Of a stretch of 64,000 nt of DNA, positions 41,007 to 50,381 are shown in pieces. Made by a program: the position numbers and the translations under genes. The stretch comes from Candidatus Gemmiger avistercoris (GTDB taxonomy: Bacteria > Bacillota > Clostridia > Oscillospirales > Ruminococcaceae), in contig DXBF01000054.1 of the NCBI GenBank assembly GCA_019116705.1, forward strand, positions 1-64,000, written 5' to 3'. The notes below the pieces were generated by a model. It was not told where the DNA came from. It made no database searches and saw only the letters and a list, made by a program, of their open reading frames with translations. The stretch's first letter is position 1, and every line of letters begins with the position of its first letter.

Positions 41007-42284
41007 ATGGAATTTCTGACCGGCCTGCTTCGGCTTTTGGCATCTATTCTGATCGCCTTTGCCGCAGGCAAACTCATCTCAAAATTGAAGCTGCCTTCTA
41101 TTCTGGGCTGGCTGATCGCCGGCATGATCATTGGCCCGCATGCGCTGAATCTGTTGAGCAATGCCGTGTTGGAATCGACGTGGTTCAGCGTTGCGGAAAG
41201 TATTCTGGAATGTACGTTTGGCCTGATGATCGGTACCGAACTTATCTGGAAACAGATGAAAAGTGCAGGGTCGCAGATCCTGATCACAACGATCACGGAA
41301 TCCCTGGGGACGTTTGTGGTTGTCAGCCTGGTGTTCGGCGTCATTTTCTGGTTTACCGGTACACCGCTGTACCTGGCCTTCCTGTTCGGCGGTATTGCGC
41401 TGGCCACAGCGCCCGCCCCCTCTCTTTCCGTGGTGCGTGACTTGAAGACTTCCGGCCCGGTTACCAGGACGCTGATCCCCATGGCGGCATTGGATGATCT
41501 GGTGGGGGCGCTGGTGTTCTTTCTGGTGATCGCCTTTGTTTCCGCGCATCTCTCCACGTCCGGCATCCCAGTTCCCATGGTGCTCTTCCTCGTGTTCCTG
41601 CCCGCCATCATCGGCGCGGTCACCGGTTATATCACAGGCAAGATGCTCCGCCGCACCAAGAATCCCACTTCCACGCTGACCGTCATGCTGGCCATGCTGC
41701 TGGCTTCCGCAGGGATCGGCTTTATCATCAACAGTCTGCTTCCCACCCCGGTGCTCAACTTTATGTTGATCGGCATGTCGTTTTCCACTGTTTTCGCCAA
41801 TATGATCACCGAGGAACAGTTGAAGGGCATCATGGAAGTGATGAACCCCGTCATCGGCTTTGCCATGATCGTAGTCATCCTGAATCTGGGCGCTCCGCTG
41901 GACTACCACCTGATCTTCGGCGCCGGTATCTACACCGCAGTCTATATACTGGCACGTGCCGTCGGCAAATACAGCGGCGCCTATCTGGGCGCGGCAGTCA
42001 CCCATTGCCCGCCGACCGTCAAAAAGTATCTGGGCTTTACCCTGCTGCCGCACTCGGGCGTTTCTCTCGTGTTCACCGGCATCGCTGTGTCGATCCTGGA
42101 AGACCCCGCCCCGGAGTGTGCTTCCATTATCCAAGGCACGATCGCGGCTGCCGCCGTCATCAATGAGATCATCGCCGTCTTTATGGCCAAGAAAGGCTTT
42201 GAGTGGGCCGGAGAACTCCACCAGGCAGAACAACCGCAAAAGGTGGCAGTGCTCAACAAAACCGCCAAGGGGCATGCCGTATGA
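41007..42284 (+). CDS. Cation:proton antiporter (CPA2-like)
   Basis: LPSILGWLIAGMIIGPHALNLL; ATAPAPSLSVVRDLKTSGPVTRTLIPMAALDDLVGALVFFLVIAF. Confidence 0.9.
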   Translation: MEFLTGLLRLLASILIAFAAGKLISKLKLPSILGWLIAGMIIGPHALNLLSNAVLESTWFSVAESILECTFGLMIGTELIWKQMKSAGSQILITTITESLGTFVVVSLVFGVIFWFTGTPLYLAFLFGGIALATAPAPSLSVVRDLKTSGPVTRTLIPMAALDDLVGALVFFLVIAFVSAHLSTSGIPVPMVLFLVFLPAIIGAVTGYITGKMLRRTKNPTSTLTVMLAMLLASAGIGFIINSLLPTPVLNFMLIGMSFSTVFANMITEEQLKGIMEVMNPVIGFAMIVVILNLGAPLDYHLIFGAGIYTAVYILARAVGKYSGAYLGAAVTHCPPTVKKYLGFTLLPHSGVSLVFTGIAVSILEDPAPECASIIQGTIAAAAVINEIIAVFMAKKGFEWAGELHQAEQPQKVAVLNKTAKGHAV

Positions 42285-42934
42285 CGCAAAAAGAGCGACA
42301 GAAACGCAGCAGAGAAGAGATCTATCAGGCTGCATTGAACGAATTCGGGACCCATGGATATGACAATGTCAACATGGAACGGATCTGCGGGAATCACGGC
42401 ATTTCCAAAGGCATGATGTACCATTATTATTCCAGCAAGGATGAACTGTTCCTGTTGTGTGTGGAGCGCACTTTTTCCGAACTCAAGGCCTATGTGGAAC
42501 AGGAGTTGCCAAGACTGGAGAATTGCACCACACCTGATGCCATCCGCGAATTTTTTCTGATTCGGGAAGCATATTTCCAAAGCCATCCCCTGCAGAAAAC
42601 GATTTTTGAATCCGCTATGCTTCGCCCGCCCAAGCACTTGACGGAGTCCATCCATACTTTGCGTGCCCCGATCCGTCAGTTGAACCAGCGCTTTATAGAG
42701 AAACTGGTAATCCGGATGCCGCTGCGCGCAGACCTGCAGCCGGAACGCGTGATCCGCTACCTGGAGAGTGTGGAGCCTTATTTTCAAAACATCCTGTTCA
42801 GCTACCAGGGCGACTGCCCCGCCCAGGATTCCCACACCATGCTAAAAACCGCGGGCGAACTGCTGGATATGGCGCTGTTCGGCATCCTGCGGCAGGACGA
42901 CGACCCGGATGTGTTCCCTGCCAAGCAGGTCTGA
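42281..42934 (+). CDS. TetR/AcrR-family regulator, ATGA overlap with antiporter
   Basis: SREEIYQAALNEFGTHGYDNVNMERICGNHGISKGMMYHYYSSKDELFLLC. Confidence 0.92.
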   Translation: MTQKERQKRSREEIYQAALNEFGTHGYDNVNMERICGNHGISKGMMYHYYSSKDELFLLCVERTFSELKAYVEQELPRLENCTTPDAIREFFLIREAYFQSHPLQKTIFESAMLRPPKHLTESIHTLRAPIRQLNQRFIEKLVIRMPLRADLQPERVIRYLESVEPYFQNILFSYQGDCPAQDSHTMLKTAGELLDMALFGILRQDDDPDVFPAKQV

Positions 42935-42998
42935 CCCCAGCGTTGCGCCGCAACTTCTAAGGCAACCGTAAAACCTTGTTCCACTGTGCTGCCGGCCA

Positions 42999-43027
42999 TT
43001 GAAAAACTGCTGCTGTTGGCGTATAAT
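42999..43027 (+). promoter_or_regulatory. Putative promoter of B12-riboswitch operon
   Basis: TTGAAA-N17-TATAAT. Confidence 0.75.
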
Positions 43028-43032
43028 AGGAC

Positions 43033-43196
43033 CTGTCTGAAAAGGAAGCAGGTGGGAATCCTGCACGAGCCCGTCGCCGTATCCCGCAATAAGGCGTTTT
43101 TTTCTGCCCGGTGCCGCAAGCCGGGGACGAACCATTGGGAGACCTCTCCCGAGAAGGTGAAAGACGCTGCGGCCAGTCGGAATATTTTTCAGACAG
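43033..43196 (+). promoter_or_regulatory. Cobalamin riboswitch aptamer
   Basis: P1 CTGTCTGAAAA/TTTTCAGACAG (11 bp exact); GGAAGCAGGTGGGAATCCTGCACGAGCCCGTCGCCGTA core; GCGGCCAGTCGGAATA box. Confidence 0.88.
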
Positions 43197-43256
43197 CGCC
43201 TCTTCCTTGGGCTGCGAGCGCCGGCTGGAAGAGAGAATTTTCCAAGGAGACTGACT

Positions 43257-43751
43257 ATGCAGATGAAACGATCCAAACCATCGCTGTCGCTGCTGGTTTG
43301 TTGCGCGCTGTTTGCGGCTACGGCGCTGTTCACGACCGGCTGCACCAGCAACGAAACCACCTCTTCCGCCTCCGCGGCCTCTGAGAGCGCCGCTGTCAGC
43401 GAGTCGGCCACCAGCACCCCCGACACGGCAGCCGCCCAGACGGAAGGCACGGTCCTGGGCGAGGGCGACACTTCCTTCACCTTCACCGTAGTGAACGGCG
43501 ACGGCCAGGAGACCGTCTACCAAATCAACACCGACCAGGCCACAGTCGGCGATGCGCTGGAGGAACTGGGCTTGATCGAGGGAGAGGACAGCGAGTACGG
43601 CCTGTACGTCACCACCGTGGACGGCCTGACCGTGGATTATGACACCGACGGCCAGTATTGGGCCTTCTATGTGGACGGTGCGTACGCCACCTCGGGCGTG
43701 GACACCACCGAGATCAACCCGGGTTCCACCTACACCTTCCAAGTAGAGTAA
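43257..43751 (+). CDS. DUF4430 (transcobalamin C-terminal-like) lipoprotein
   Basis: Signal peptide with LFTTGC; Ser/Ala/Thr linker; TVGDALEELGLIEGEDSEYGLYVTTVDGLTVDYDTDGQYWAFYVDGAYATSGVDTTEINPGSTYTFQVE. Confidence 0.85.
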   Translation: MQMKRSKPSLSLLVCCALFAATALFTTGCTSNETTSSASAASESAAVSESATSTPDTAAAQTEGTVLGEGDTSFTFTVVNGDGQETVYQINTDQATVGDALEELGLIEGEDSEYGLYVTTVDGLTVDYDTDGQYWAFYVDGAYATSGVDTTEINPGSTYTFQVE

Positions 43752-43753
43752 CT

Positions 43754-44271
43754 TGAAACTCTCCGTCAAAGAGACCGCCGTCTTTGGCATGCTGGGGGCG
43801 CTGATGTACGCCTCCAAGGTCCTGATGGAAGCGCTGCCCAACGTCCATCTGCTGGGCGTTTTTGTGGTGGCGCTGACGGTGGTCTATCGAAAAAAGGCGC
43901 TCTATCCCATCTACACCTATGTATTCCTCAACGGCCTGATGGCAGGCTTTTCCCTGTGGTGGCTGCCTTATCTCTATCTGTGGGCCATTCTCTGGGCCTG
44001 GGTTATGCTGCTGCCCAAGCAGCTCCCGGCCAAGACCCGGCCGCTGGTGTATATGTGTGTCTGTGCCGCCCACGGGTTTCTGTTCGGTACACTGTACGCC
44101 CCCGCCCAGGCGCTGCTGTTCGGCCTGGACCTGCAGGGTATGATGGCTTGGATTTTGGCCGGTCTGCCCTGGGACTTTGTGCACGGCGTCAGCAACTTTT
44201 TCTGCGGGCTTTTGATCAGCCCCCTGATCGCATTGCTGCAAAACGCGAACCGATACACAAGCATACACTGA
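43754..44271 (+). CDS. ECF transporter S component
   Basis: TAVFGMLGALMYASKVLMEALPNVHLLGVFVVALTVVYRKKALYPIYTYVFLNG; multi-TM; start 3 nt after the upstream stop (TTG start). Confidence 0.8.
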
Positions 44272-44286
44272 GCGCTTTTTCCTGCT

Positions 44287-44334
44287 ATGAAATGGCCGCC
44301 GCAGAACCGATTTCTGCAGCGGCCATTTTTTATA
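44287..44334 (+). terminator. Intrinsic terminator
   Basis: AATGGCCGCCGCAGAA...TTCTGCAGCGGCCATT-TTTTA, one mismatch. Confidence 0.85.
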
Positions 44335-44491
44335 ATGCCCATCATCAGGTACCGCGCTCTGCCGGCAGTAAAAGAACCTGACACAAATTTTACCTTTCCT
44401 TGCTTGAACCCCGGCTGTGCCCTTCTATAATGAAAGAAGAATGTTTATTGTCTTTTTCCTTCGGGAAGGGTGCGAAAGGGGCTGCCAAAGG

Positions 44492-45622
44492 ATGGCGGAG
44501 CAAAAAAGGCCGGGGCGCTGGAGAGTCAATCTCCTCATCGCAGGCATGATTCTGCTCGTTTTGCTGCTTTGCGCAGGCTGCGTCGCGCTGACACTTTTTT
44601 TGCAGGACTCCCGGATGGTGACCGGCCGTTCCGGTTTTGTACAACAGGCCGTCTGGCGGGGGACCCTGGTTTTGATAGTGGCCTCCCTGGCGGTCATGCT
44701 GCTGTTCCGGTTGCGCGACCCGGAGCAAGGCGGCCTTACCGTCGGGCTGTACACCGTGCTGATCTTACTCTGCCTTGCAGGATGTTATTTTTTGGTGCGC
44801 CCCGTCGTGTTGGATCTCCCCTACTTGGAACAGCCCGCCGTCACCTATCTGAACGCCTTGGGGTTCGATGTTGACGATTTCTCCGACGCCCCTACCGAGT
44901 ACGAGATCTCCGGCACTGGCCTGGACGGGAAGGACTACACGTTCTCCATTGGGACCGACCTCTACGACAGCGGCAGAACTATCTGGGAAGAAAATCACAG
45001 CCTGCACGCCAAGGTTGGCTATCTGCCCCACACCGATGTGGTCATGTCGCTGGAATACCTGCCCGCGCTGGACGAAGAGGCCCGGGCCCTGTACCCCTCT
45101 TCCACGGACCTGCCGGAAAACTGGGACAGTCTGGCCATTCAGATCAATGACAGCGTCTATACCCTGCCGCAGCCGCTCTCCGACTTTCTCGACGACGGCT
45201 GGACCTTTGCTGATCCGGCGGACGCCGAGCGGACGCTGGCCGGGGCCAGCGAGCCCTACAGCGACTACGACCATATTTCCCTGGATCTGGTCAACCAGGC
45301 CGAGCAGGAGATTGATGTGACCGTCTACAACACCTCCGAACAGGACCTTCCTATTTCGGAGTGCACCGTGGGCGGCCTGTATATTATCTACGGGAATTAC
45401 GATTTCAACGGGCAGCAGGTTCAGCTGCCCGGCGGCATGATGCTGGGCTGGTCCAACCGGGAGGATGTGCTGCGGCAATATGGGACTCCCAGCGACGCTT
45501 TCGATGACTACAGTCTGGATTACAATGTCTCCCCCTCCCATCGGCTGAACCTGACCTTCACAGACGACGGCATTCTGGACAGCATCATGATCCACGCCCA
45601 GGAATACTTCCGTTCAAATTGA
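44492..45622 (+). CDS. Hypothetical membrane-anchored protein
   Basis: About 3 N-terminal TM segments, long acidic extracytoplasmic region. Confidence 0.7.
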   Translation: MAEQKRPGRWRVNLLIAGMILLVLLLCAGCVALTLFLQDSRMVTGRSGFVQQAVWRGTLVLIVASLAVMLLFRLRDPEQGGLTVGLYTVLILLCLAGCYFLVRPVVLDLPYLEQPAVTYLNALGFDVDDFSDAPTEYEISGTGLDGKDYTFSIGTDLYDSGRTIWEENHSLHAKVGYLPHTDVVMSLEYLPALDEEARALYPSSTDLPENWDSLAIQINDSVYTLPQPLSDFLDDGWTFADPADAERTLAGASEPYSDYDHISLDLVNQAEQEIDVTVYNTSEQDLPISECTVGGLYIIYGNYDFNGQQVQLPGGMMLGWSNREDVLRQYGTPSDAFDDYSLDYNVSPSHRLNLTFTDDGILDSIMIHAQEYFRSN

Positions 45623-45796
45623 ACTTTCCCCATAAAGACCACAGAGGGCACGGCACCGAACCGCGGCCTCTGTTTTGTTTATGGCTGGATGCATCATACT
45701 TTCCTCAACGCCCAGTAAAAGCACCTGAAGGTCGCACCATATAATAGTCCATTTCAGGTCAAAAGTAAGGCTGCACGCCATAAGCCCAGGCATAGC

Positions 45797-45832
45797 AAAA
45801 GGGCCGTGAAACTTACGTTTCACGGCCCTTTT
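45797..45832. terminator. Bidirectional-type terminator hairpin
   Basis: AAAAGGGCCGTGAAAC-TTAC-GTTTCACGGCCCTTTT, perfect 16 bp. Confidence 0.85.
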
Positions 45833-45858
45833 GGCGGGCTGATCTGACGGCCCCTGTT

Positions 45859-45935
45859 TGGTCCGAGTGGCGAGAGTCGAACTCACGGCCTCTTGAACCC
45901 CATTCAAGCGCGCTACCAAACTGCGCTACACCCGG
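45859..45935 (-). tRNA. tRNA-Pro (anticodon GGG), CCA encoded
   Basis: Reverse complement CCGGGTGTAGCGCAGTTTGGTAGCGCGCTTGAATGGGGTTCAAGAGGCCGTGAGTTCGACTCTCGCCACTCGGACCA. Confidence 0.95.
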
Positions 45936-46065
45936 TTAGAACCGAGCCGCCTCAAGTCAGCTTGTTTATTATACGTCCTTTTCCCGAAAAAGTCAAGCAG
46001 TTTTTTGGATTTTTTCAAACTTTTTCTTACGGGCGCCACACCGTTCTTTTCGGCCGGAAAACTCC

Positions 46066-46737
46066 TTACTCCTTATCTTTCCTGGAGCCGAAGCGGTATT
46101 CCGTGCCGTTTTTCAGCCGGTTGATGTTGGCCCTGTGCAGCCAGATGACCATGAGCGCCATGATCAGGCTGCAGGCCGTGCTGAAAGCGATGGTGGGCAG
46201 GTTGGCCCCCATAAGGACCCAGTAGACCAGCGTCGCCACCGGGAAAAGTGCCGCCACCATGATGCTGCCCAGCGACACAATGCGGGAAAACGCAAACTGT
46301 ACCAGAAAAACCACCAGCAGGACAAGGCAAACCAGCGGGCTGATGGACAACGCCGCACCAGCGCCTACCAGCACGCATTTGCCGCCCTTAAAGCTGAAAT
46401 ACAGCGGGCGGCTGTGCCCGATCATGCAAAAGATCGCCGCCAGATAAGCGCCGCAGACTGGATCCAGCGTGCCGTCTGCGCCAATGAGCGTTGTAAACAG
46501 CAGATAGCCCAGATTGGTTGCCGCCACGCTCTTTCCCACATCGCCTACGATGGTAAGGATCGCCGGTAGCGCGCCGTAGGTGCGCAGCACATTTGTCATG
46601 CCGGCGTTTCCGCTGCCATGGTCCCGCACATCCTCATTATACATCGTTTTGGAAACCAGCACGCCGAACAGGACACTGCCCAGCAGATAGCCCGCCAGCG
46701 CGGTCAACACACAAGCTGCAATTACATGAAGTACCAT
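46066..46737 (-). CDS. plsY: Glycerol-3-phosphate acyltransferase PlsY
   Basis: GYLLGSVLFGVLVSKTMYNEDVRDHGSGNAGMTNVLRTYG; FSFKGGKCVLVGAGA. Confidence 0.95.
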   Translation of the reverse strand: MVLHVIAACVLTALAGYLLGSVLFGVLVSKTMYNEDVRDHGSGNAGMTNVLRTYGALPAILTIVGDVGKSVAATNLGYLLFTTLIGADGTLDPVCGAYLAAIFCMIGHSRPLYFSFKGGKCVLVGAGAALSISPLVCLVLLVVFLVQFAFSRIVSLGSIMVAALFPVATLVYWVLMGANLPTIAFSTACSLIMALMVIWLHRANINRLKNGTEYRFGSRKDKE

Positions 46738-46742
46738 GACGC

Positions 46743-48086
46743 TTACACCTTCCCCGCTTTCACCGAGCCGTCGCCGTGTTCCCGCGTGATCATGCGGATC
46801 GGCGTTCCTGTAAGACCAAATGTTTCACGGATCTGATTTTCCAGATAGCGCTGGTAGGAAAAATGGAACAACGCTTTCTGATTGACAAAGCAGACAAATG
46901 TCGGCGGACGGGTGGCCGTCTGGGTCATATAGAAGACTTTCAGCCGCTTGCCTTTGTCCGAAGGCGGCTGTACCTTGGCCGTGGCCCGGGCCAGCATCTC
47001 ATTCAGCGCGCCCGTCGGCACACGCGTGGCGTTCTGGTTGTCTACATAGTGGATGGTTTCGAACAGTTTATCCACCCGCTGGCCGGTTTTGGCGCTGATG
47101 AAAACAATGGGCGCGTAGGACATGAAGCTGAAGTCCTCCTCCAGCTTTTTACGCATCGCATCCATGGTGTAGCTGTCCTTTTCGACGGCATCCCACTTGT
47201 TGACCGCAATGATGCACGCTTTGCCCTGCTCGTGGGCATAGCCGGCCACCTTGGAATCCTGCTCGGTAAAACCTTCCGTCGCGTCGATCATAATGACGCA
47301 GACGCGGCTGCGTTCCACCGCCGCCAAACTGCGCAGCACACTGTAGCGTTCCACGCCGCTCTCCACTTTTCCCTTTTTGCGCAGGCCCGCCGTATCGGTG
47401 AACACGAATTTGCCGTGCTTATTCTCCACCAGTGTGTCGATGGCGTCCCGCGTCGTGCTCGCCTCGTTGGCAACGATCAGGCGGTTCTCCCCCAGGATGT
47501 AATTGATGAGGCTGGACTTGCCCACGTTGGGCCGCCCGATGACCGCCACCGTGATGCGGTCCCCTTCTTCCTCTTCCTCATGGGAGAAATCCAGGTGCGC
47601 GCAAACAGCGTCCAACAAATCGCCGGTGCCATGTCCGTGCACACCGGAAACCGGGACAAGTTCGCCCAGCCCCAGTGAATAAAAATCATAGAGTTCCAGC
47701 GGCGGTTCGCCCACGCGGTCGCACTTGTTGACAGCCAGTACCACCGGTTTGCCGCTGCGCATCAGCATACCGGCAATATCCTGGTCCTGGGGCGTCACCC
47801 CCGCTGTCAGTTCGGTCACCATCACGATGCAATCTGCCGAGTCGATCGCGATCTGTGCCTGTTCCCGCATATGGGCCAGCAGGCCATCGTCGATCCGGGG
47901 TTCGATACCGCCGGTATCTACCAGCAAAAACGTATGCCCGCACCACTCGCAATCGCAAAAAATGCGATCGCGGGTCACGCCGGGGGTATCTTCCACGATG
48001 GCCAGGCGCTGGCCGGTCAGTTTGTTGAAAATTGTGGACTTGCCCACATTGGGCCGCCCCACGATGGCTACGATCGGTTTTGCCAT
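46743..48086 (-). CDS. der: GTPase Der
   Basis: Two G domains: AIVGRPNVGKSTIFNKLTG and AVIGRPNVGKSSLINYILG. Confidence 0.97.
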   Translation of the reverse strand: MAKPIVAIVGRPNVGKSTIFNKLTGQRLAIVEDTPGVTRDRIFCDCEWCGHTFLLVDTGGIEPRIDDGLLAHMREQAQIAIDSADCIVMVTELTAGVTPQDQDIAGMLMRSGKPVVLAVNKCDRVGEPPLELYDFYSLGLGELVPVSGVHGHGTGDLLDAVCAHLDFSHEEEEEGDRITVAVIGRPNVGKSSLINYILGENRLIVANEASTTRDAIDTLVENKHGKFVFTDTAGLRKKGKVESGVERYSVLRSLAAVERSRVCVIMIDATEGFTEQDSKVAGYAHEQGKACIIAVNKWDAVEKDSYTMDAMRKKLEEDFSFMSYAPIVFISAKTGQRVDKLFETIHYVDNQNATRVPTGALNEMLARATAKVQPPSDKGKRLKVFYMTQTATRPPTFVCFVNQKALFHFSYQRYLENQIRETFGLTGTPIRMITREHGDGSVKAGKV

Positions 48087-48101
48087 GTCCGCCACTCCTC
48101 C

Positions 48102-49439
48102 TTAGGTTGTTTCCGCCTTGCTCCTCCGCACACGCCTGTGCGCGCTCAGGCACGCTTTACAGCATCCGCCGCCATCCGCAGGGATCGCAACGACCCTGCA
48201 GCCGAGCGCCTCTGCCAGCTGCGGCAGGGTGACGTCGTCCAGGAAGCGGTCTTTTTCGTCCCGCAGCATGACTTCCGGCACAGCCAGGAGGCCGCTTTGC
48301 AGTTTGCCGCGGCACTGTTTGATAATATCCGTTCCTGTGACCAGCCCCGCCACGCTTACATTACCGCCAAAAAAGTCATTGCGAATGGGATGCACCGCGA
48401 CCCTGACCTGGGGATAGCGTTCCATCAGGGCACGGGCCGACTGTTCGATCAGCGGCCCCGCCAGCGTGCCGGTCACAAGATCTATACTGTGCGGCAGGAC
48501 GAGCCCTCGGTAAGCGTCCAGTTCTTCCAGGAAGGTATCGTGGAACAGGCGCCACATGCCGACACCATCCTCCAGCTGCGCATATTCATCATAAAACTCT
48601 GCGGGCGGAAGTTCGCGTTCTGCTGTCAGGTACCATTCGTCACTTGGATACACGATGCTGCGCCCGTATTCCTTCCGGCAGCGGCGGCTGTATTCTTCCA
48701 GGATATCCAGCGTTTCCCGCGCCGAGTCCCGGTCATACGCTTCCAGCTTGTACAGCCCTTTGCGGTAACGGGTGACCCCTGCCGGCACCGCCGCCACGCT
48801 GCCTACCTGCGGGCGCAGCCGCAGCAGATCATCCAGCGTGCGGCGCAGTTCCGCCCCGTCGTTGACTCCACGGCACAAAACCAGCTGGCAGTTGAGTTCG
48901 ATCCCTGCGGCGGCCAGTTTCGGCAGATAATCCAGCACTTCCCCGCCGCGTTTGTTGGCCAGCATCCGCACCCGCAGCTGGGGGTTGGTCGTGTGGACTG
49001 AAACAAAGATCGGGCTGATATGCATCTCAATGATGCGGTCGATCTCCCGCTCGCTGAGGTTGGTAAGTGTGATATAGTTGCCAAACAGGAAGGAGAGCCG
49101 CTCATCATCATCCTTGAAATACAAGGGCTCCCGCATACCCGGGGGGAGCTGATCGATAAAGCAGAACATGCAGTGGTTGGCACAGCTGTGCTTTTTGTCG
49201 CCGAGATAAGTTTCAAAATTGCAGCCGAACGGTTCATACTCCGCCTTCTCTACTGCCAGCGTACACGGTTCCCCGTTCCGGCAGATCTGCAGGGAGAAAC
49301 GCGGCGGCGTTGTATAGAACTGGTAGTCCAGCGCATCATGCAGCGGATGGTCATCCACTGCCAGCAATGTGCATCCCGCCTCGATCCCCAGGCGCCAGGC
49401 TGGAGAACCGCCATCCACAGAAACCACGTGCAAAGCCAT
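48102..49439 (-). CDS. DUF512 radical SAM/PDZ-like protein
   Basis: MALHVVSVDGGSPAWRLGIEAGCTLLAVDDHPLHDALDYQFY; CANHCMFCFIDQLPPGMREPLYFKDDDERLSFLFGNYITLTN. Confidence 0.92.
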   Translation of the reverse strand: MALHVVSVDGGSPAWRLGIEAGCTLLAVDDHPLHDALDYQFYTTPPRFSLQICRNGEPCTLAVEKAEYEPFGCNFETYLGDKKHSCANHCMFCFIDQLPPGMREPLYFKDDDERLSFLFGNYITLTNLSEREIDRIIEMHISPIFVSVHTTNPQLRVRMLANKRGGEVLDYLPKLAAAGIELNCQLVLCRGVNDGAELRRTLDDLLRLRPQVGSVAAVPAGVTRYRKGLYKLEAYDRDSARETLDILEEYSRRCRKEYGRSIVYPSDEWYLTAERELPPAEFYDEYAQLEDGVGMWRLFHDTFLEELDAYRGLVLPHSIDLVTGTLAGPLIEQSARALMERYPQVRVAVHPIRNDFFGGNVSVAGLVTGTDIIKQCRGKLQSGLLAVPEVMLRDEKDRFLDDVTLPQLAEALGCRVVAIPADGGGCCKACLSAHRRVRRSKAETT

Positions 49440-49477
49440 CGCATCTCCCTCCTTTCCCGGATGCTGCGATAATAAAA

Positions 49478-49501
49478 ACGGGGAAGGCAACGCCCTCCCC
49501 T
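49478..49501 (-). terminator. Intrinsic terminator after rpmF
   Basis: Minus strand GGGGAGGGCGTTGCCTTCCCC-GTTTTTATTAT. Confidence 0.75.
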
Positions 49502-49511
49502 TCTAAGAAAC

Positions 49512-49697
49512 TTACGCTTCCTTCTTGATGACTTCCTGGCCTTTGTAGTAGCCACACTTGCCGCAAACCTTATGGGGAACCTTCAGTTCGCCACACTGCG
49601 GGCACTTCACCAGCGTCGGCGCCTCCAGTTTCCAGACGTTAGAGCGACGTTTGTCGCGGCGGGCTTGAGAATGCTTTCTCTTGGGTACGATAGCCAT
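49512..49697 (-). CDS. rpmF: 50S ribosomal protein L32
   Basis: MAIVPKRKHSQARRDKRRSNVWKLEAPTLVKCPQCGELKVPHKVCGKCGYYKGQEV. Confidence 0.97.
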   Translation of the reverse strand: MAIVPKRKHSQARRDKRRSNVWKLEAPTLVKCPQCGELKVPHKVCGKCGYYKGQEVIKKEA

Positions 49698-49721
49698 AAT
49701 CGGACACCTCCTTGGTGAAAT

Positions 49722-50222
49722 TCAACTGAGCAGTTGTTTTAATATGCTAAGCCTCGCATCTGCCGGAGCGGCAGAATCCGCCGGCCGGCAGGTGCATCCT
49801 GCCGCCTTCTTTTTACCGCAGACGGGGCATAGGCCTTGACAATCGGGGCTGCAGAGCAGCACCGTCGGGACCTCAAAGATCAGTTCCTGATAAACAAGTT
49901 CTTCCAGGTCCAGGCATCCTTTTTTAGAGCAGGGCAACTCAAAGTCCGGGTCTTCCACATCCTGCGGACGGACCAGATATTCCCTCTGGAAGTCATAGTT
50001 CCGCTGCAGCGGTTCCAGACACCGGGCACATTCCGCTTCGACCTGTGCCTTTACACACAATAGCAACGCCGCGCCATCAGCGGTGGGCGTTGCCGAAAAG
50101 TCACATTCTGCCGGAGCGGCCAGCCGAAATCCCGTAAAATCCGCTTGCGGAAGACTTGTCAGAAAATGTGCTTTGTAGGGCACTCTGGCATTTTCCAGGA
50201 AAGCTTGCAGATCAAATTGCAT
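49722..50222 (-). CDS. DUF177 (YceD-like) protein
   Basis: CARCLEPLQRNYDFQREYLV; upstream of rpmF. Confidence 0.88.
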   Translation of the reverse strand: MQFDLQAFLENARVPYKAHFLTSLPQADFTGFRLAAPAECDFSATPTADGAALLLCVKAQVEAECARCLEPLQRNYDFQREYLVRPQDVEDPDFELPCSKKGCLDLEELVYQELIFEVPTVLLCSPDCQGLCPVCGKKKAAGCTCRPADSAAPADARLSILKQLLS

Positions 50223-50325
50223 AGTACACCTCAAAAGGTTGCTTAAATAGTATACACAAGTGAAGGGGGCTTGTCAACATAAAAAACACAAAAAGTTGCG
50301 GATTTTTTCGGGATTTTCGCAAAAA

Positions 50326-50355
50326 GAAGGGCGGGAAATCCCCTTCCCGCCCTTC
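50326..50355 (-). terminator. Intrinsic terminator
   Basis: GAAGGGCGGGAA-ATCCCC-TTCCCGCCCTTC followed on the minus strand by CTTTTTG. Confidence 0.75.
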
Positions 50356-50381
50356 TGTGCCTGCACAAGCCGGCCCGTTTC

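Noticed and set aside
45614-45919. 101-aa minus-strand ORF overlapping tRNA-Pro
   Set aside because: Translation starts inside the tRNA (VARLNGVQEAVSSTLATRT is a typical tRNA-derived artefact)
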